A stretch of 64,000 nt of DNA from an uncultured Aquimarina sp. (GTDB lineage: Bacteria; Bacteroidota; Bacteroidia; Flavobacteriales; Flavobacteriaceae). How positions within the stretch are numbered: the stretch's first letter is position 1; each line of letters starts with the position of its first letter. The notes under the pieces are model-generated. The model had not been told where the DNA came from. It ran no database searches and saw only the letters and a list, made by a program, of their open reading frames with translations. Location of the stretch: positions 529,622 to 593,621 of the forward strand of contig CANMDW010000003.1 in the NCBI GenBank assembly GCA_947496705.1. Reading direction: 5' to 3'. This document shows positions 36,137 through 47,000 of this stretch, in pieces. The position numbers and the translations under genes were made by a program.

Positions 36137-38119
36137 CTATTTCTTAATCACCATCTTTTTGGAAGCCATTACTTTACCATTAACTAGCAAACTATAATGA
36201 TATACTCCTGCGGGTAAAAAGATATTATCAACAGTAATTTCTCCATCATCAGATGTTAAACTGGTAAATGATTTTACCATGGTACCATTGCCATCAAAGA
36301 TCTGGATAGAAGCACCCGACTGATATCCTTCGGGTATGGTATAGGAAATGATAGTCGTGCCATCAAAGGGGTTAGGAATGTTTTGGGAGAGTTTGAAACC
36401 GGAAGTTTTTAAGGAAGTTCCTTGAGTATTACCTTGACTTGATCCTGAGTTTTTTAGCTCTTCTATTTCTTGTTGTAATACCTCATTTTGCTCTTGTAGT
36501 TCCTCAATAGCTTCGCTATATTCAGTTTTCATATCTTTCATCGCTTCTATCAACACAGGAATCAGGCCCTGGTAATTGATGGCCGTACTGCCTTCCTGTT
36601 GTTTTACCAACTCGGGAAACACCTTTTGCAGATCACCGGCGTCTACCGCATATTGTGTTTGGGTTGCTGATTTTTTATCTGTGGTTTTAGTGGTCGCTGT
36701 ACGTATAGAACTATTGATCGTAGTAAGCTTCTCCAGCGCATTTTCGATAGGTTGTGATTTGCTTTTGGTAAATCCAGGATTGGGAATAGTATTGCTAATC
36801 CATAGCCCCGTAGCAAAAGCATTCCCGTTTACAAAAAGCCGATACCCAAAGGTCGCCACATTTCCTATCCCGATACTGCCCGTGGTAAAATCACCATATA
36901 ATAAAGGAACTGTATTTTCATCGTAATCCTGGATGTATAATTTGTTATTGATATTGGTAAGGTCCTTTCCTGAATTTCTGCCTATAAAAACATTCCCATT
37001 TCCATTATTATCAATCCCGGCTTGATAGCCAAGATAGGTATTACCTTCTCCTTCACTATTGTTGTTTCCGGCACTTCTTCCTAAAAAAGTGTTATAACTT
37101 CCGGTTGTGTTAAAAGCACCTGAATTTTTTCCTATAAATGCATTACTATTTCCAGAGATATTAGAAGAGCCCGATCCTCGCCCTAAAAATGTGTTATTCC
37201 TACCAGTAGTATTAAGTAGTCCTGAAAAAAATCCTAAAAACGTATTTGACTTTCCGGTGGTATTATACCTTCCTGAGTCTCTTCCTAAAAATGTATTCTC
37301 GGATCCTGTAGTATTTTCACTCCCAGAACTCATTCCTAAAAAAACATTAAAGCCCCCCGTAGTGTTTTTTCCTCCAGAAAATGATCCTATAAAAACATTA
37401 CCTGAAGCACTCGTATTATGAACTCCTGCTTGCTGTCCTATAAATATATTATTACTCGATGTATTACTAAATCCTGATTGCCAGCCCAAAAATATGTTTC
37501 CACCACCCGCAGTATTGTTAAATCCCGATTGATAGCCTAAAAATAAATTATTGATTCCTGTGGTATTGTTTTTTCCTGATTCAAACCCTAAAAACGTATT
37601 ATCCTTGCCATCGACATTACTATTTCCGGAATCTGCCCCTATAAAAACATTTGCAGCTCCATTAATATTTGATCTTCCCGCAGAGGACCCGATAAATATA
37701 TTCTTATTACCCATAATGTTGCGTTGCCCTGAAAAAAATCCTAAAAAAACATTGTCTGTCCCGCCAGTATTAGAACTTCCTGATGAAGCTCCTGAAAATA
37801 AGTTTCCAGAACCAGTTGTATTTGCCAGACCTGTGCCGGCTCCCAAGAAAACATTATCTTTTCCTGTAGTATTGTTAAGTCCGGATGTAGCGCCCGAAAA
37901 TAAGTTTCTAGAACCAGTTGTATTCGATTGACCTGAAAAAGATCCTAAAAATGTATTTTGTTCAGAAGAATTTCGAAACCCCGAACTATACCCTATAAAA
38001 GTATTGTAGGATCCAGAACTAAGTTCTCCTGCATTATCGCCATAAAAAGTATTGGCATATTGCCCTTGTATTTGATAGCTCCCTACTATCAAAAAAATAC
38101 ATAATAAAAGTGGTTTCAT
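36137..38119 (-). CDS. Repeat adhesin-like T9SS cargo, 660 aa
   Basis: Signal peptide (MKPLLLCIFLIVGSYQIQGQ). About 20 repeats span about 22-385. Several carry shortened units (NSSEQNTFLGSFSGQS, NTSSNNIFIGQQAGVH). The S74-like part is at about 455-535 (YAVDAGDLQKVFPELVKQQE). A coiled coil rich in Glu follows (about 530-565; EELQEQNEVLQQEIEELKNS), then the sorting domain (about 580-660). The first 55 residues almost equal those of the 428-residue protein. The terminator downstream (about 36065-36100) is degenerate. Confidence 0.85.
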   Translation of the reverse strand: MKPLLLCIFLIVGSYQIQGQYANTFYGDNAGELSSGSYNTFIGYSSGFRNSSEQNTFLGSFSGQSNTTGSRNLFSGATSGLNNTTGKDNVFLGAGTGLANTTGSGNLFSGASSGSSNTGGTDNVFLGFFSGQRNIMGNKNIFIGSSAGRSNINGAANVFIGADSGNSNVDGKDNTFLGFESGKNNTTGINNLFLGYQSGFNNTAGGGNIFLGWQSGFSNTSSNNIFIGQQAGVHNTSASGNVFIGSFSGGKNTTGGFNVFLGMSSGSENTTGSENTFLGRDSGRYNTTGKSNTFLGFFSGLLNTTGRNNTFLGRGSGSSNISGNSNAFIGKNSGAFNTTGSYNTFLGRSAGNNNSEGEGNTYLGYQAGIDNNGNGNVFIGRNSGKDLTNINNKLYIQDYDENTVPLLYGDFTTGSIGIGNVATFGYRLFVNGNAFATGLWISNTIPNPGFTKSKSQPIENALEKLTTINSSIRTATTKTTDKKSATQTQYAVDAGDLQKVFPELVKQQEGSTAINYQGLIPVLIEAMKDMKTEYSEAIEELQEQNEVLQQEIEELKNSGSSQGNTQGTSLKTSGFKLSQNIPNPFDGTTIISYTIPEGYQSGASIQIFDGNGTMVKSFTSLTSDDGEITVDNIFLPAGVYHYSLLVNGKVMASKKMVIKK

Positions 38120-38148
38120 TGTTTGGTGTTTTTAGTTATTAATAGCCA

Positions 38149-38214
38149 GCAAAGTATTCCAAATTCTAAAGAACAACTATAACAAGAGTTCCAAAAAGTG
38201 GCACAGGAGTTCCA
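38149..38214 (-). promoter_or_regulatory. Family promoter/operator, copy 5
   Basis: TACTTTGC at 38149-38156 and GTTCCA at 38188-38193 and 38209-38214, upstream of the 660-residue gene. Confidence 0.8.
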
Positions 38215-38242
38215 TTTTTGAAAGGATTATAAAAAAAAGCAT

Positions 38243-38273
38243 AAAGAGGGCTATCTAAAGCAGACAACCCTCT
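38243..38273 (-). terminator. Family-type terminator downstream of the DUF805 gene
   Basis: AAGAGGGCT...ACAACCCTCTT. It follows a short sorting-domain scrap, not the normal end of a DUF805 gene. Confidence 0.65.
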
Positions 38274-38311
38274 TACAACCCACAACCCCAACCTATTGAG
38301 GATAAAAAACA

Positions 38312-38347
38312 CTAATTTTTCAATGCCATCTTTTTGGAGGCTTGTGC
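38312..38347 (-). pseudogene. Last codons of an adhesin sorting domain
   Basis: The minus strand reads QASKKMALKN and a TAG at 38312-38314. The 16 bases CCATCTTTTTGGAGGC are identical to the 3' ends of intact paralogues. It is out of frame with the DUF805 gene upstream. Confidence 0.6.
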
Positions 38348-38379
38348 AACAGTTTCTTTTGTTATGGGCTGGTCTTCTG

Positions 38380-38751
38380 CTACACTGTCACTTCTTTTGG
38401 GTTTCCTCCATATTGGTTTTCTTCGGGATTACTATCGGTTGCCATTAAAACCAATAACCAAATTGCTCCAATCAGTGGAATTAATACTATTAGCATCATC
38501 CAGCCACTTTTACCAACATCATGAAGTCTTCTAACACCAACTGCCAACCCCGGTATGAATACTGCTAATGCATAAAGTCCATATAATGGTCCGTATCCGA
38601 CTCCTTCAATAGCAATTCCAAGAACGTTGTCAAGAATCATTGCGATAAACGCAAAAATCGTATTGAACAAAACAAACATCCAATATTCTTTACGTCTTGC
38701 TCTGCCATTAAAATCTGCATACTGTTTCAAAACTTTTAAATACCAATTCAT
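38380..38751 (-). CDS. DUF805 family membrane protein
   Basis: A 123-residue protein with the DUF805 signature: MNWYLKVLKQYADFNGRARR, then KEYWMFVLFN, and GVRRLHDVGKSGWMMLI near the C-terminus, with four membrane helices. The function of the family is unknown. Its context is odd: a family promoter (38923-38988) lies upstream and a family gene tail plus terminator lies downstream, so it occupies the place of an adhesin coding region. Confidence 0.9.
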   Translation of the reverse strand: MNWYLKVLKQYADFNGRARRKEYWMFVLFNTIFAFIAMILDNVLGIAIEGVGYGPLYGLYALAVFIPGLAVGVRRLHDVGKSGWMMLIVLIPLIGAIWLLVLMATDSNPEENQYGGNPKEVTV

Positions 38752-38922
38752 AATTTTTCCTTTTATTTAGTTTTCCTACTCTTAAGGTTTTTCGGTTTCA
38801 CCATGTTTATTTAAGCGGGTTCTAGCCTCCTCTTTTTATTTTTTTGATAAAATACTTTTCAAGAACTTTCAAATTATCCTTTTGTAGGTTTTCTTGATTA
38901 TTCTCTATATCGTTAATTACCA

Positions 38923-38988
38923 CAATAGTATAGCAAATCCTAAAGAACAACTATCACTACAGTTCCAAAATGTGGTAGTTTAGTTCCA
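38923..38988 (-). promoter_or_regulatory. Family promoter/operator, copy 6 (upstream of DUF805)
   Basis: TACTATTG at 38923-38930 and GTTCCA at 38962-38967 and 38983-38988. The surrounding ~150 bp is nearly identical to 40783-40925, including the following terminator and GCTCGCCAAAG sequence, so the two gaps flanking the 524-residue gene are direct repeats. 38752-38922 is gene-free leader. Confidence 0.8.
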
Positions 38989-39011
38989 TTTTTAAAAAAC
39001 AGTAAAAAATA

Positions 39012-39040
39012 AAGGGGCTGTTCAACACAAACAACCCCTT
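39012..39040 (-). terminator. Terminator of the 524-residue adhesin gene
   Basis: AAGGGGCTGTT...AACAACCCCTT. It is a near copy of the hairpin at 40875-40904. Confidence 0.7.
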
Positions 39041-39079
39041 AAAAATCAATCTGTATGCTCGCCAAAGAGGAAGCCATTC

Positions 39080-40654
39080 TTATTTTTTAATCACCATCTT
39101 TTTGGAAGACACTGCTTTGCCGTTCACGATCAGGCTGTAATGATAGATCCCTGCGGGTAAAAAGCTATTATTGATCGTAACCTCTCCATCTCCCGATTGC
39201 AAATTGGTAAAAGATCGTTTTACAATGCCATTGCCATCAAATATTTGTATCGAAGCACTCTGGTAATATCCTTCGGGTATATGATATTTTATAGTAGTAC
39301 TGGATTCGAAGGGATTTGGGATGTTTTGGGATAGTTTGAAGCCTGAAGTATTTAAGGAAGTTCCTTGAGTATTATTACCTTGACTTGATTCTGAATTTTT
39401 TAACTCTTCTACTTGTTGCTGTAAAGCTTCATTTTGCGTTTGTAATGCTTCAATAGCTTTGCTATTTTCTTTTAAAGCTTCAATCAACACCGGGATCAAC
39501 CCCTGATAGTTAATGGCCGTACTCCCTTCATGTTGTTTTACCAAATCAGGAAAAACCTTTTGCAGATCGGCGGCATTTACAGTATATTGAGTTTGGGTGG
39601 CTGGTTTTTTATCTGAAGTTTTAACGGTAGCAGTATTGATTGTACTGTTGAGGGCCTGGATTTTTTCTAAGGCATTTTCTATAGGCTGTGATTTGCTTTT
39701 AGCAAAGCCAGGATTGAGAATAGTACTACTGATCCATAACTCCGTAGCAAAAACGTTACCGTTTACATGCAATTTATAACCAAAAGTATTGGTATTTCCT
39801 ATGCCGACATTGCCTGTAGTGAAATCACCATATAGCAAAGGAGTGTCATTTATTTGTCCATTCTGGATATACAACTTATGGTTAGTTTCGGTCAAGCCAA
39901 TACCTGCCTTTCTTCCAATAAAGACATTGTCGTTCCCATTGTTATTCATTCCTGCTTGATATCCCACATAAATGTTTGAAGATCCTTTTGTATTACTTAG
40001 TCCTGTACTTGCACCTAAAAAAGTATTAAGTGCTCCAGTAATGTTTTCTCTTCCCGATGCAGAACCAGAAAAGGTATTATAGCGTCCTGTGGTATTGCTA
40101 TACCCCGATCGATAACCTGAAAAGGCATTTAAGATTCCTGTGGTATTGCTATACCCCGATTCAGAACCTGAAAAGGTATTAAAAATTCCTGTGGTGTTGT
40201 TATACCCCGATCGATAACCTGAAAAGGTATTTAAGCTTCCTGTGGTATTGCTATACCCCGATCGATAACCTGAAAAGGTATTTAAGCCTGCTGTGGTATT
40301 ACTGTAACCCGATTCAGAACCTAAAAAGGTATTATAACGGCCTCTTGTATTACTGTAACCCGATTGATAACCTGAAAAGGTATTTAAGGCTCCTGTGGTA
40401 TTGTTATAACCCGATTCATAACCTGAAAAGGTATTATTATTACCTGTATTATTCTCCCCTGATCCATAGCCAGAAAAAGTATTTCTACTACCTGAGATAT
40501 TTTTCTTTCCTGAATTGAATCCAAAAAATGCATTTCTAATACCCGTCTCATTGGATTCTCCTGCTCCGGTTCCATAAACGGTGTTGCTTTGCCCCTGTAT
40601 TTGCCCAATAAAGCATACTCCAAATAAAATACATGATAAAACTAGATTTTTCAT
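39080..40654 (-). CDS. Repeat adhesin-like T9SS cargo, 524 aa
   Basis: Signal peptide (MKNLVLSCILFGVCFIGQIQ, then GQ). About 13 repeats span about 36-265 and are the most homogeneous of the family (units such as NTTGSLNTFSGYRSGYN and NTTGIFNTFSGSESGYS, with S for L before G). The S74-like segment follows (YTVNAADLQKVFPDLVKQHE, NYQGLIPVLIEALKENSKA), then a coiled coil with ALQTQNEALQQQVEELKNSE, then the sorting domain (about 443-524). A 97-bp inverted-repeat insertion separates the gene from its promoter. Confidence 0.85.
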   Translation of the reverse strand: MKNLVLSCILFGVCFIGQIQGQSNTVYGTGAGESNETGIRNAFFGFNSGKKNISGSRNTFSGYGSGENNTGNNNTFSGYESGYNNTTGALNTFSGYQSGYSNTRGRYNTFLGSESGYSNTTAGLNTFSGYRSGYSNTTGSLNTFSGYRSGYNNTTGIFNTFSGSESGYSNTTGILNAFSGYRSGYSNTTGRYNTFSGSASGRENITGALNTFLGASTGLSNTKGSSNIYVGYQAGMNNNGNDNVFIGRKAGIGLTETNHKLYIQNGQINDTPLLYGDFTTGNVGIGNTNTFGYKLHVNGNVFATELWISSTILNPGFAKSKSQPIENALEKIQALNSTINTATVKTSDKKPATQTQYTVNAADLQKVFPDLVKQHEGSTAINYQGLIPVLIEALKENSKAIEALQTQNEALQQQVEELKNSESSQGNNTQGTSLNTSGFKLSQNIPNPFESSTTIKYHIPEGYYQSASIQIFDGNGIVKRSFTNLQSGDGEVTINNSFLPAGIYHYSLIVNGKAVSSKKMVIKK

Positions 40655-40676
40655 CGCTTTGTGTTTTTGTGGTTAT

Positions 40677-40773
40677 TGAAGTGGTTTAAACTTTTTCAAT
40701 TGATTACAAAACCCCTATTTTTCGCTTCAATTCTACCTGTCGGCAGACAGGCAAAAAAGTTTAAACCACTTCA
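40677..40773. mobile_element. 97-bp MITE-like insertion in the adhesin leader
   Basis: Perfect 20-bp terminal inverted repeats, TGAAGTGGTTTAAACTTTTT at 40677-40696 and its complement at 40754-40773, with a small CCTGTCGGCAGACAGG hairpin inside and no ORF. The direct repeat TTAT flanks it (40673-40676 and 40774-40777). Removing the element and one TTAT restores GTGTTTTTGTGGTTATTAAT, which parallels the uninterrupted leader of paralogues (GTGTTTTTAGTTATTAATAG). Confidence 0.8.
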
Positions 40774-40786
40774 TTATTAATTACCA

Positions 40787-40852
40787 CAATAGTATAGCAA
40801 ATCCTAAAGAACAACTATCACTACAGTTCCAAAATGTGGTAGTTTAGTTCCA
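40787..40852 (-). promoter_or_regulatory. Family promoter/operator, copy 7
   Basis: TACTATTG at 40787-40794 and GTTCCA at 40826-40831 and 40847-40852, upstream of the 524-residue gene. Confidence 0.8.
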
Positions 40853-40874
40853 TTTAAAAAAAACAGTAAAAAAT

Positions 40875-40904
40875 AAAGGGCTGTTCAAAATAAACAGCCC
40901 CTTA
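40875..40904 (-). terminator. Terminator of the large subtilase gene
   Basis: AAGGGCTGTT pairs with AACAGCCCCTT. It is near-identical to the adhesin terminator at 39012-39040. Confidence 0.7.
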
Positions 40905-41003
40905 AAAATCAATCTGTATGCTCGCCAAAGCATCAACTCATTACTTATTTTGCTTCTTCTTTACTATTCTTCGGAAAAAAGCGATCAACCTGTAGCTTCT
41001 GTA

Positions 41004-44000
41004 TCATCTATTAAAAAAGATACGGCTCGAAAAAGTTTGTGTTCCCGACTGAAACAACAGGATATACATCCCATTGGCTACCTGGTCTCCCGAAGTGGTA
41101 TTTCCATCCCAGGGGATGTTGTATGTTCCTGATTTCTGATCCCCATCGAGCAACGTCTTCACTTCTCTGCCAAATACATCGATCACCTTTAAATGGGCAT
41201 ACCCGCTTTCTTTTAGATCAAAACCTATGGTTACCCGATCTTCAAAAGGATTGGGGAACACCTGGTAATTTTGCAGGTTCTTATAGAGCTGTTGCCCTTC
41301 CGTTTCATTTTCCGATTCGGTAAACGAAATAGTTGAGGCAGCAGCAACTACCGACAAACTTACCGGAATCGCTACCATGGGGGTTATGACATCATCGGTA
41401 TTGATCGACAAGCTCGCTGCATAGGCTCCTACTGCCAGATTTGTTGTATTAAACATGGTTGAAATATTCATCGTTTCTCCCGCAGGAACTTGTCCTGAAG
41501 CCACAGATAACTGCATCCAGTCGGGTTCGGGAGCAGTTCCTATCAACCAGCTCATCGAATTGAGTGCCAGATCCAGGTGACCTTCTTCATTAAGTGTAGC
41601 ATCTGCACTATTAGGTCCGATGATAACTACTACCTTACCCAGGCCCAAGCTACTTATCGCCATATAAGACGTGCCTGCAGCATCTCTGATAAGACTTATT
41701 GCAGGGGCTGCCACATCCAACACCGACCTATAGCCAAACCTGGTAGATATCATATATTGATCGACTCCTTCAGTGACGGGATGTTCAGTAATCTCCCCGG
41801 TCATGCCCGTAACGAGGCTCTGATCCAGATAGGTAATTCCTGAACCTCCCAAAATCGTATTGAATCTTTCTCTTTGAAAATCTGCTTCTATAATCAGGTT
41901 TCCCCCATTTAAAACCCACTCTCGTATATAATCAGCTTCCTGAGGATATGTACCATTGTGTGTTACCAGAACATCGATATCATCCAGATCTCCTCGACCC
42001 TCCCAAATGATGTCTGAGGTATACGAAGTGATGGCTCCTTTCGATTCCAGAATATCTCTAAACTCGGTTCTTAATGACTTAAAAAGTATCTTCTTGCCAG
42101 TAAAGTCATGCTCTGGAGTAGTATTTGTATCGCTATACTGTATGGTAGTTTCAAAGTTCAAGGGTACCGACCGCTGTGAGTTATCGATGGTTATCTCCCG
42201 CATATCGGTTTCTCCCTGCGGGAGTTCAACCGATAGATTATCGGGTGAAATAATAATCGTTGGTACAAACCCACTGCCCTGCAATGAAATAGTGATCTCA
42301 CTTTGATCGGGGTCATTGCTTTGAATCATCAGCGAACCATTATTCACTTCTGTAGCATCGGGAGTATAGCTCACAAACACTGTTTCTGATTGCCCTGGGT
42401 TGAGTACCAGCGAGGTACTACTCACACTAAAATGTGCATCGGTAGTAAAAAGTGCATCAATTTCCAATAGTGTTGCTCCTGTATTAGCGATTACCAGTGA
42501 ATCTGTTGCCGTACTGTTTACCGCTATCTCACCAAATTCAAAAGCGGTTCTATCTACAGCAATATTTGGCATGGGGGTTCCTTCGGTTACCGTAAGCTGA
42601 AGTGGTATCGTAACATTGGTTACCAACGGGTCATCTGTAGATACTACCAGGTTGCCCCCATAGATACCTACTTCTTTTGCACTGGCATTGAAGGTAACAT
42701 CTATCTCCCCGGTTTGTTGGGCTCCTATATTCCCCGAAGGGGTAACCTGCACCCAATCTGCTCCAGTTTCGGCATCGGTTAACCAGGCCATGGCATTTAA
42801 TCCCAGGTCCAGATGGCCGGTTTCATCAATATAAACATTATGGCCATTTAGACTTGCTATCGCCACCACTTTTCCTGCTCCCAAAGAAGCTGCAGCTATG
42901 AATGAAGAACCCTCGATGTCTTTTACAAGACTTGTACCAGGAGCCACAACCTCTAATATAGACCGGGTATTGTTTGTGATCATATATTCTCCAACACCGT
43001 TGGTAACAGGATGTTGTGTAATATCATTTGTAAGCCCTCTTGATACCGGCTGATCTATATAAGAAATTCCTGAACCCTCTAAAATAGTATTGAATCTATC
43101 TCTTGAAAAATCGCCTTCAATAATCAAATTACCTCCTTCTAATACCCATTCTCTAATGATGTTCTGTTCAGCAGCATATACACCATTATTGATCACTAAT
43201 ACATCCATGGTTTCCAATGTATTTCTGGAAATATTCTGAGACTCATAGGTAATGGCTCCTCTGCTCTCGAGTATATCTCTAAACGTTGTATAATTGGCAA
43301 TCTTGAAAAAAATATGCTTTCCCGAAAAATTTTGTGTCCGGGTAATCGCTGTGGTATAATTGAGATCCTGGAACCTTCTGGAATTATCTATTTCTGCTTT
43401 TTGTACCAAGGTCTCCCCCTGTGCTACTGTTACATTAATGGCCTCCGGAGCAATCGAGATTTTTGCAGGGATTCCACTTCCTGTTAAGGATACCTGCGAT
43501 ACGGTTTCATAGGGATCATTACTGGTCCATTGCAAGATGCCCTCATCATTTTCAATCGCTTCGGGACGATACGATACCTCAACGATACCCTCTTCTTTAG
43601 GACCCAGCGTTAATTGTGTGGGGTTTACGGTAAATCGTGGATTATCGGTAAAAAAGGAGTCAATGACTAATGGAGCTACTCCCAGGTTGGTTACCACCAG
43701 GGGCACTACATAGGAAGCATTCAACTCTGAAGGCCCAAAATCGATGGCTGTTTTTGATACACTGGTATAGGGGCCTCCCAAACCTTCGCCCGAAAGCTGC
43801 ACCTCTATGGGGGAATTGGCAACATCATTACTGTGAATGCTAAGCGTTCCGGTATTGTTTTCTTCATTATTGGGAGTATAGCTCACTGTCAATACACGTT
43901 GTTCATCTGGCGCTAGTTGAAAGGCTGTATCAGCGGTAAAGAAATGATCGTCTGTAAAGTTCAACGCATCAACAACCAGAGTCTCGGTACCTACATTTGC

Positions 44001-47000
44001 AATAGATATCGTTTTAGATATGGTTTCGTCTATAGGATATCCTCCAAAATCTATGGTATTATCAGACAGCCGAACGGATGGTCCTTCGACAACTACCTCC
44101 AAAGAGGTCTGGATCTGACCACTGGGAGTCTCGGGATCATTGGTAGTGATGTATAGTCTGTTTTGATAGGTCCCCGCCTGAAGCGCAGCGGCATCAAAAA
44201 GTACCTCAACGGCTAGTTGTTCTCCTGCGGCAATAACTCCCGTAGCTACCGATGTTGAAATTCCTGATCTATCTGTCATCCAATTCACGGCATTCATTGC
44301 CAATTTACTATGCCCGGTAGAAGGGTAAATAAACTTTTCTGTGCTGGAATAGGCAATAACCAGTACTTTTCCTTCCCCCAGGTTCCCAACTGCTACATGG
44401 TTTAATCCTTTGGAGTCTTTGATAAGAGTGAGTGCATTTCCCGATACAGCCAGCCCTGCTTTTCCGCCGGGATTGATATTATAAGCTTCCAGCCCATCGG
44501 TAACGGCATGTGGAGTAATATCGGAGGTGATCCCATATTCGGCCAGTTCCTGTGTCAGTGAAATTCCGGTACCCGCCAATAGTGTATTATAGATCTCCTG
44601 GTTAAATCTTTGATCAACAAATAAGTTCCCACCCTGTGTTACCCAATTTCTGATGATATCAATTTCAGTAGCTGTTGGCACGTAATTGCTCTCTACCAAT
44701 AAAAGATCAATGTCCATGAGGGTAGCTTCGGTAAGTGGTCCTTCATTAACCATTACCGTAGCGCCCTGTGCTTCCAGATCTGCGGTAAATTTGGGACGAT
44801 TGTCTTTGGTCATCAGAACTGAGACCCCTGCCAGTAGTTCTTCTTCAAATACGACCTCCTTACTGGTGCTTAACAGTGACAAGTGAAATTTTAGATCACT
44901 ACCACCATTGTTGCCTATACTAAAAGTATCTGTAGCAGATGCTCCTTGATGCAACACGATCTGTATATTGTCTTTAGAAACCTCTAATGCCGGAGGCACC
45001 AATGCCTCGCCCTCCAGCCTTATGGTCAAATCAGAAGGATCTGGTGAATCACTTTGTACAATGAGATCTGCTGATTTAAGGCCTTCGGATTCTGCAGAAA
45101 AATAGACCTCGAATGAAAAGCTATCCTTTCTGGGTATTGTTATGGGGAAGGAAATATCGCCCAGATAAAATTCGCTACTATCGAGAAGGATATTGTCTAT
45201 ATGTAAGGCATCAGAGCCTGTATTATATAAGGTAACCGATTTGGATACTGTATCCCGATTGATAAAAACCGTTCCAACATCAATGGTATTCTCTTCTACA
45301 TATATTTGTGGGGAACCGGGAACATACAAGGTGACCTGCACTCTTTTTTTGGGAGACAGCGGGGCATTAGATTCAATGGTCAGGTATTGATGATAGGTAT
45401 TGGGAGGCGTGTTTTGAGCATCGATAGTAATGGTAAATGTGGTGTTTCCTCCAGGGGGAACAGTTTGTTCTTCAGAAGTATATGACAGCCAATCGGCATT
45501 AAAAGCTTCGTCTGAGGCAATCCCCTGAATATATGGCAAATCCAAAGTAAACATGATCTTGCCATTATTGGGATTAACGGCATCAATTTTTTTGTTTCCA
45601 AAAACACTTCCCCTATTTCCTACATAAAGTAGCTGATCGGCTTCTGAGTATCCCAGGCCGTGTGTTCTTCCGGGAGAAATAATAGCGCTTATAATTTCTC
45701 CGGTATCAATATCCACTTCATGAATACTATTTCCGTTTTGGGGTGAAACGAATAGGGTGCCACGACTTCCGGCATAAGTTATCCCATCTCCTGCAGCGAT
45801 GTCTAAAGCGATCGTTTTTATGACCTCGCCGGTCTCCAGGTCCATTTCCAGGATTTCATCTTTAAAAACATCTACTCCGAAAATGGAAGATCCTGAACAT
45901 GCCAGCCCTCTGAACTCATATCCCTCTGGGGGTTGAATAGTGTCTATTATTTCATGTGAATTGGGATCGACTTTAAAAATCCGGGTGTCATAGCTCCGAC
46001 TTTTGGTAAAGTAAAGATAAACCCCGTCATAGGCCAGCCCATTAGCAAATAGTTCTACATCAGATACCTCTATGGCATCTGTAATATCCCCGGTGGAAGG
46101 ATCAATTTTATAAATGTAGTCTTTCCCATTGGTGGCAGAAATTGTGAATAGCGGACTGGTAGTAAGCGAGGCTGTGGCTGCAGGTGCTCTTGTTTTTGCT
46201 TTCAGGTTTACAATAAGATCCTCCTGCCCTATATTTTGAACCGTTATTTGTTGTGTAGCAATCTCTCCTGCATCCAACTGCTGAAAAACAGATGCGGGAG
46301 CTACTGAAAGTATTGGAGCAGGCAAGGTAAGGCTTGATACCACATTGGAAAGCCCGGACTTGAACCCGGCAAAGGAAGCTGCCTTTATGGCAAAATAGTA
46401 GGTGGTGTTGGGGGTGAGTCCAGAAATGGTGATCATATCCAATTCCCCTTCGGGAGCAGCGGTGTGATTGGAAATATATTTTTCGGCCTGCTCAAAATTA
46501 GCCTCGGTAATCGGAAAAGTTGCATATCTGATATCATTATATCCAAAGGCTGTAGAAGCGGTTCCTGTAATAGTAGACGTCCAATTTAAGGTAACAGAAA
46601 TGGTTCCGGTATCTTCAACAGCCAGGTCGGTCACGGGTTCAAAAGTAATATCATCGGTTACCAGCAATGCTTTGAATGCATTGAGCCTTCCTGCACCCAG
46701 CTGCCCAATATAGTCGGGGTTTTGTTCCTCTATAGGATCTACCGAATTGATGAGACTTTGCCATACTTTATCGGGTGTATAGCCAATGGTTCCAAACTTG
46801 GAGATGATCAGTCCCGCAACGCCCGATACATGAGGACACGCCATCGATGTGCCAGAGTTGTAATTATAGTTATTATCGGGAACCGTACTTAAAATCCCTG
46901 AACCGGGAGCCGCAATATCTACCCAATCGCCATAGTTTGAAAAACCGGACTTTTTATCTTTGTGATCGACAGCAGCAACTGATAACACTTTATCATAGCG

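Noticed and set aside
38923..38988. GTTCCA boxes as part of a MITE or transposon end
   Set aside because: The boxes are direct, not inverted, always keep a fixed distance to a -7 element, and precede genes in the same orientation.
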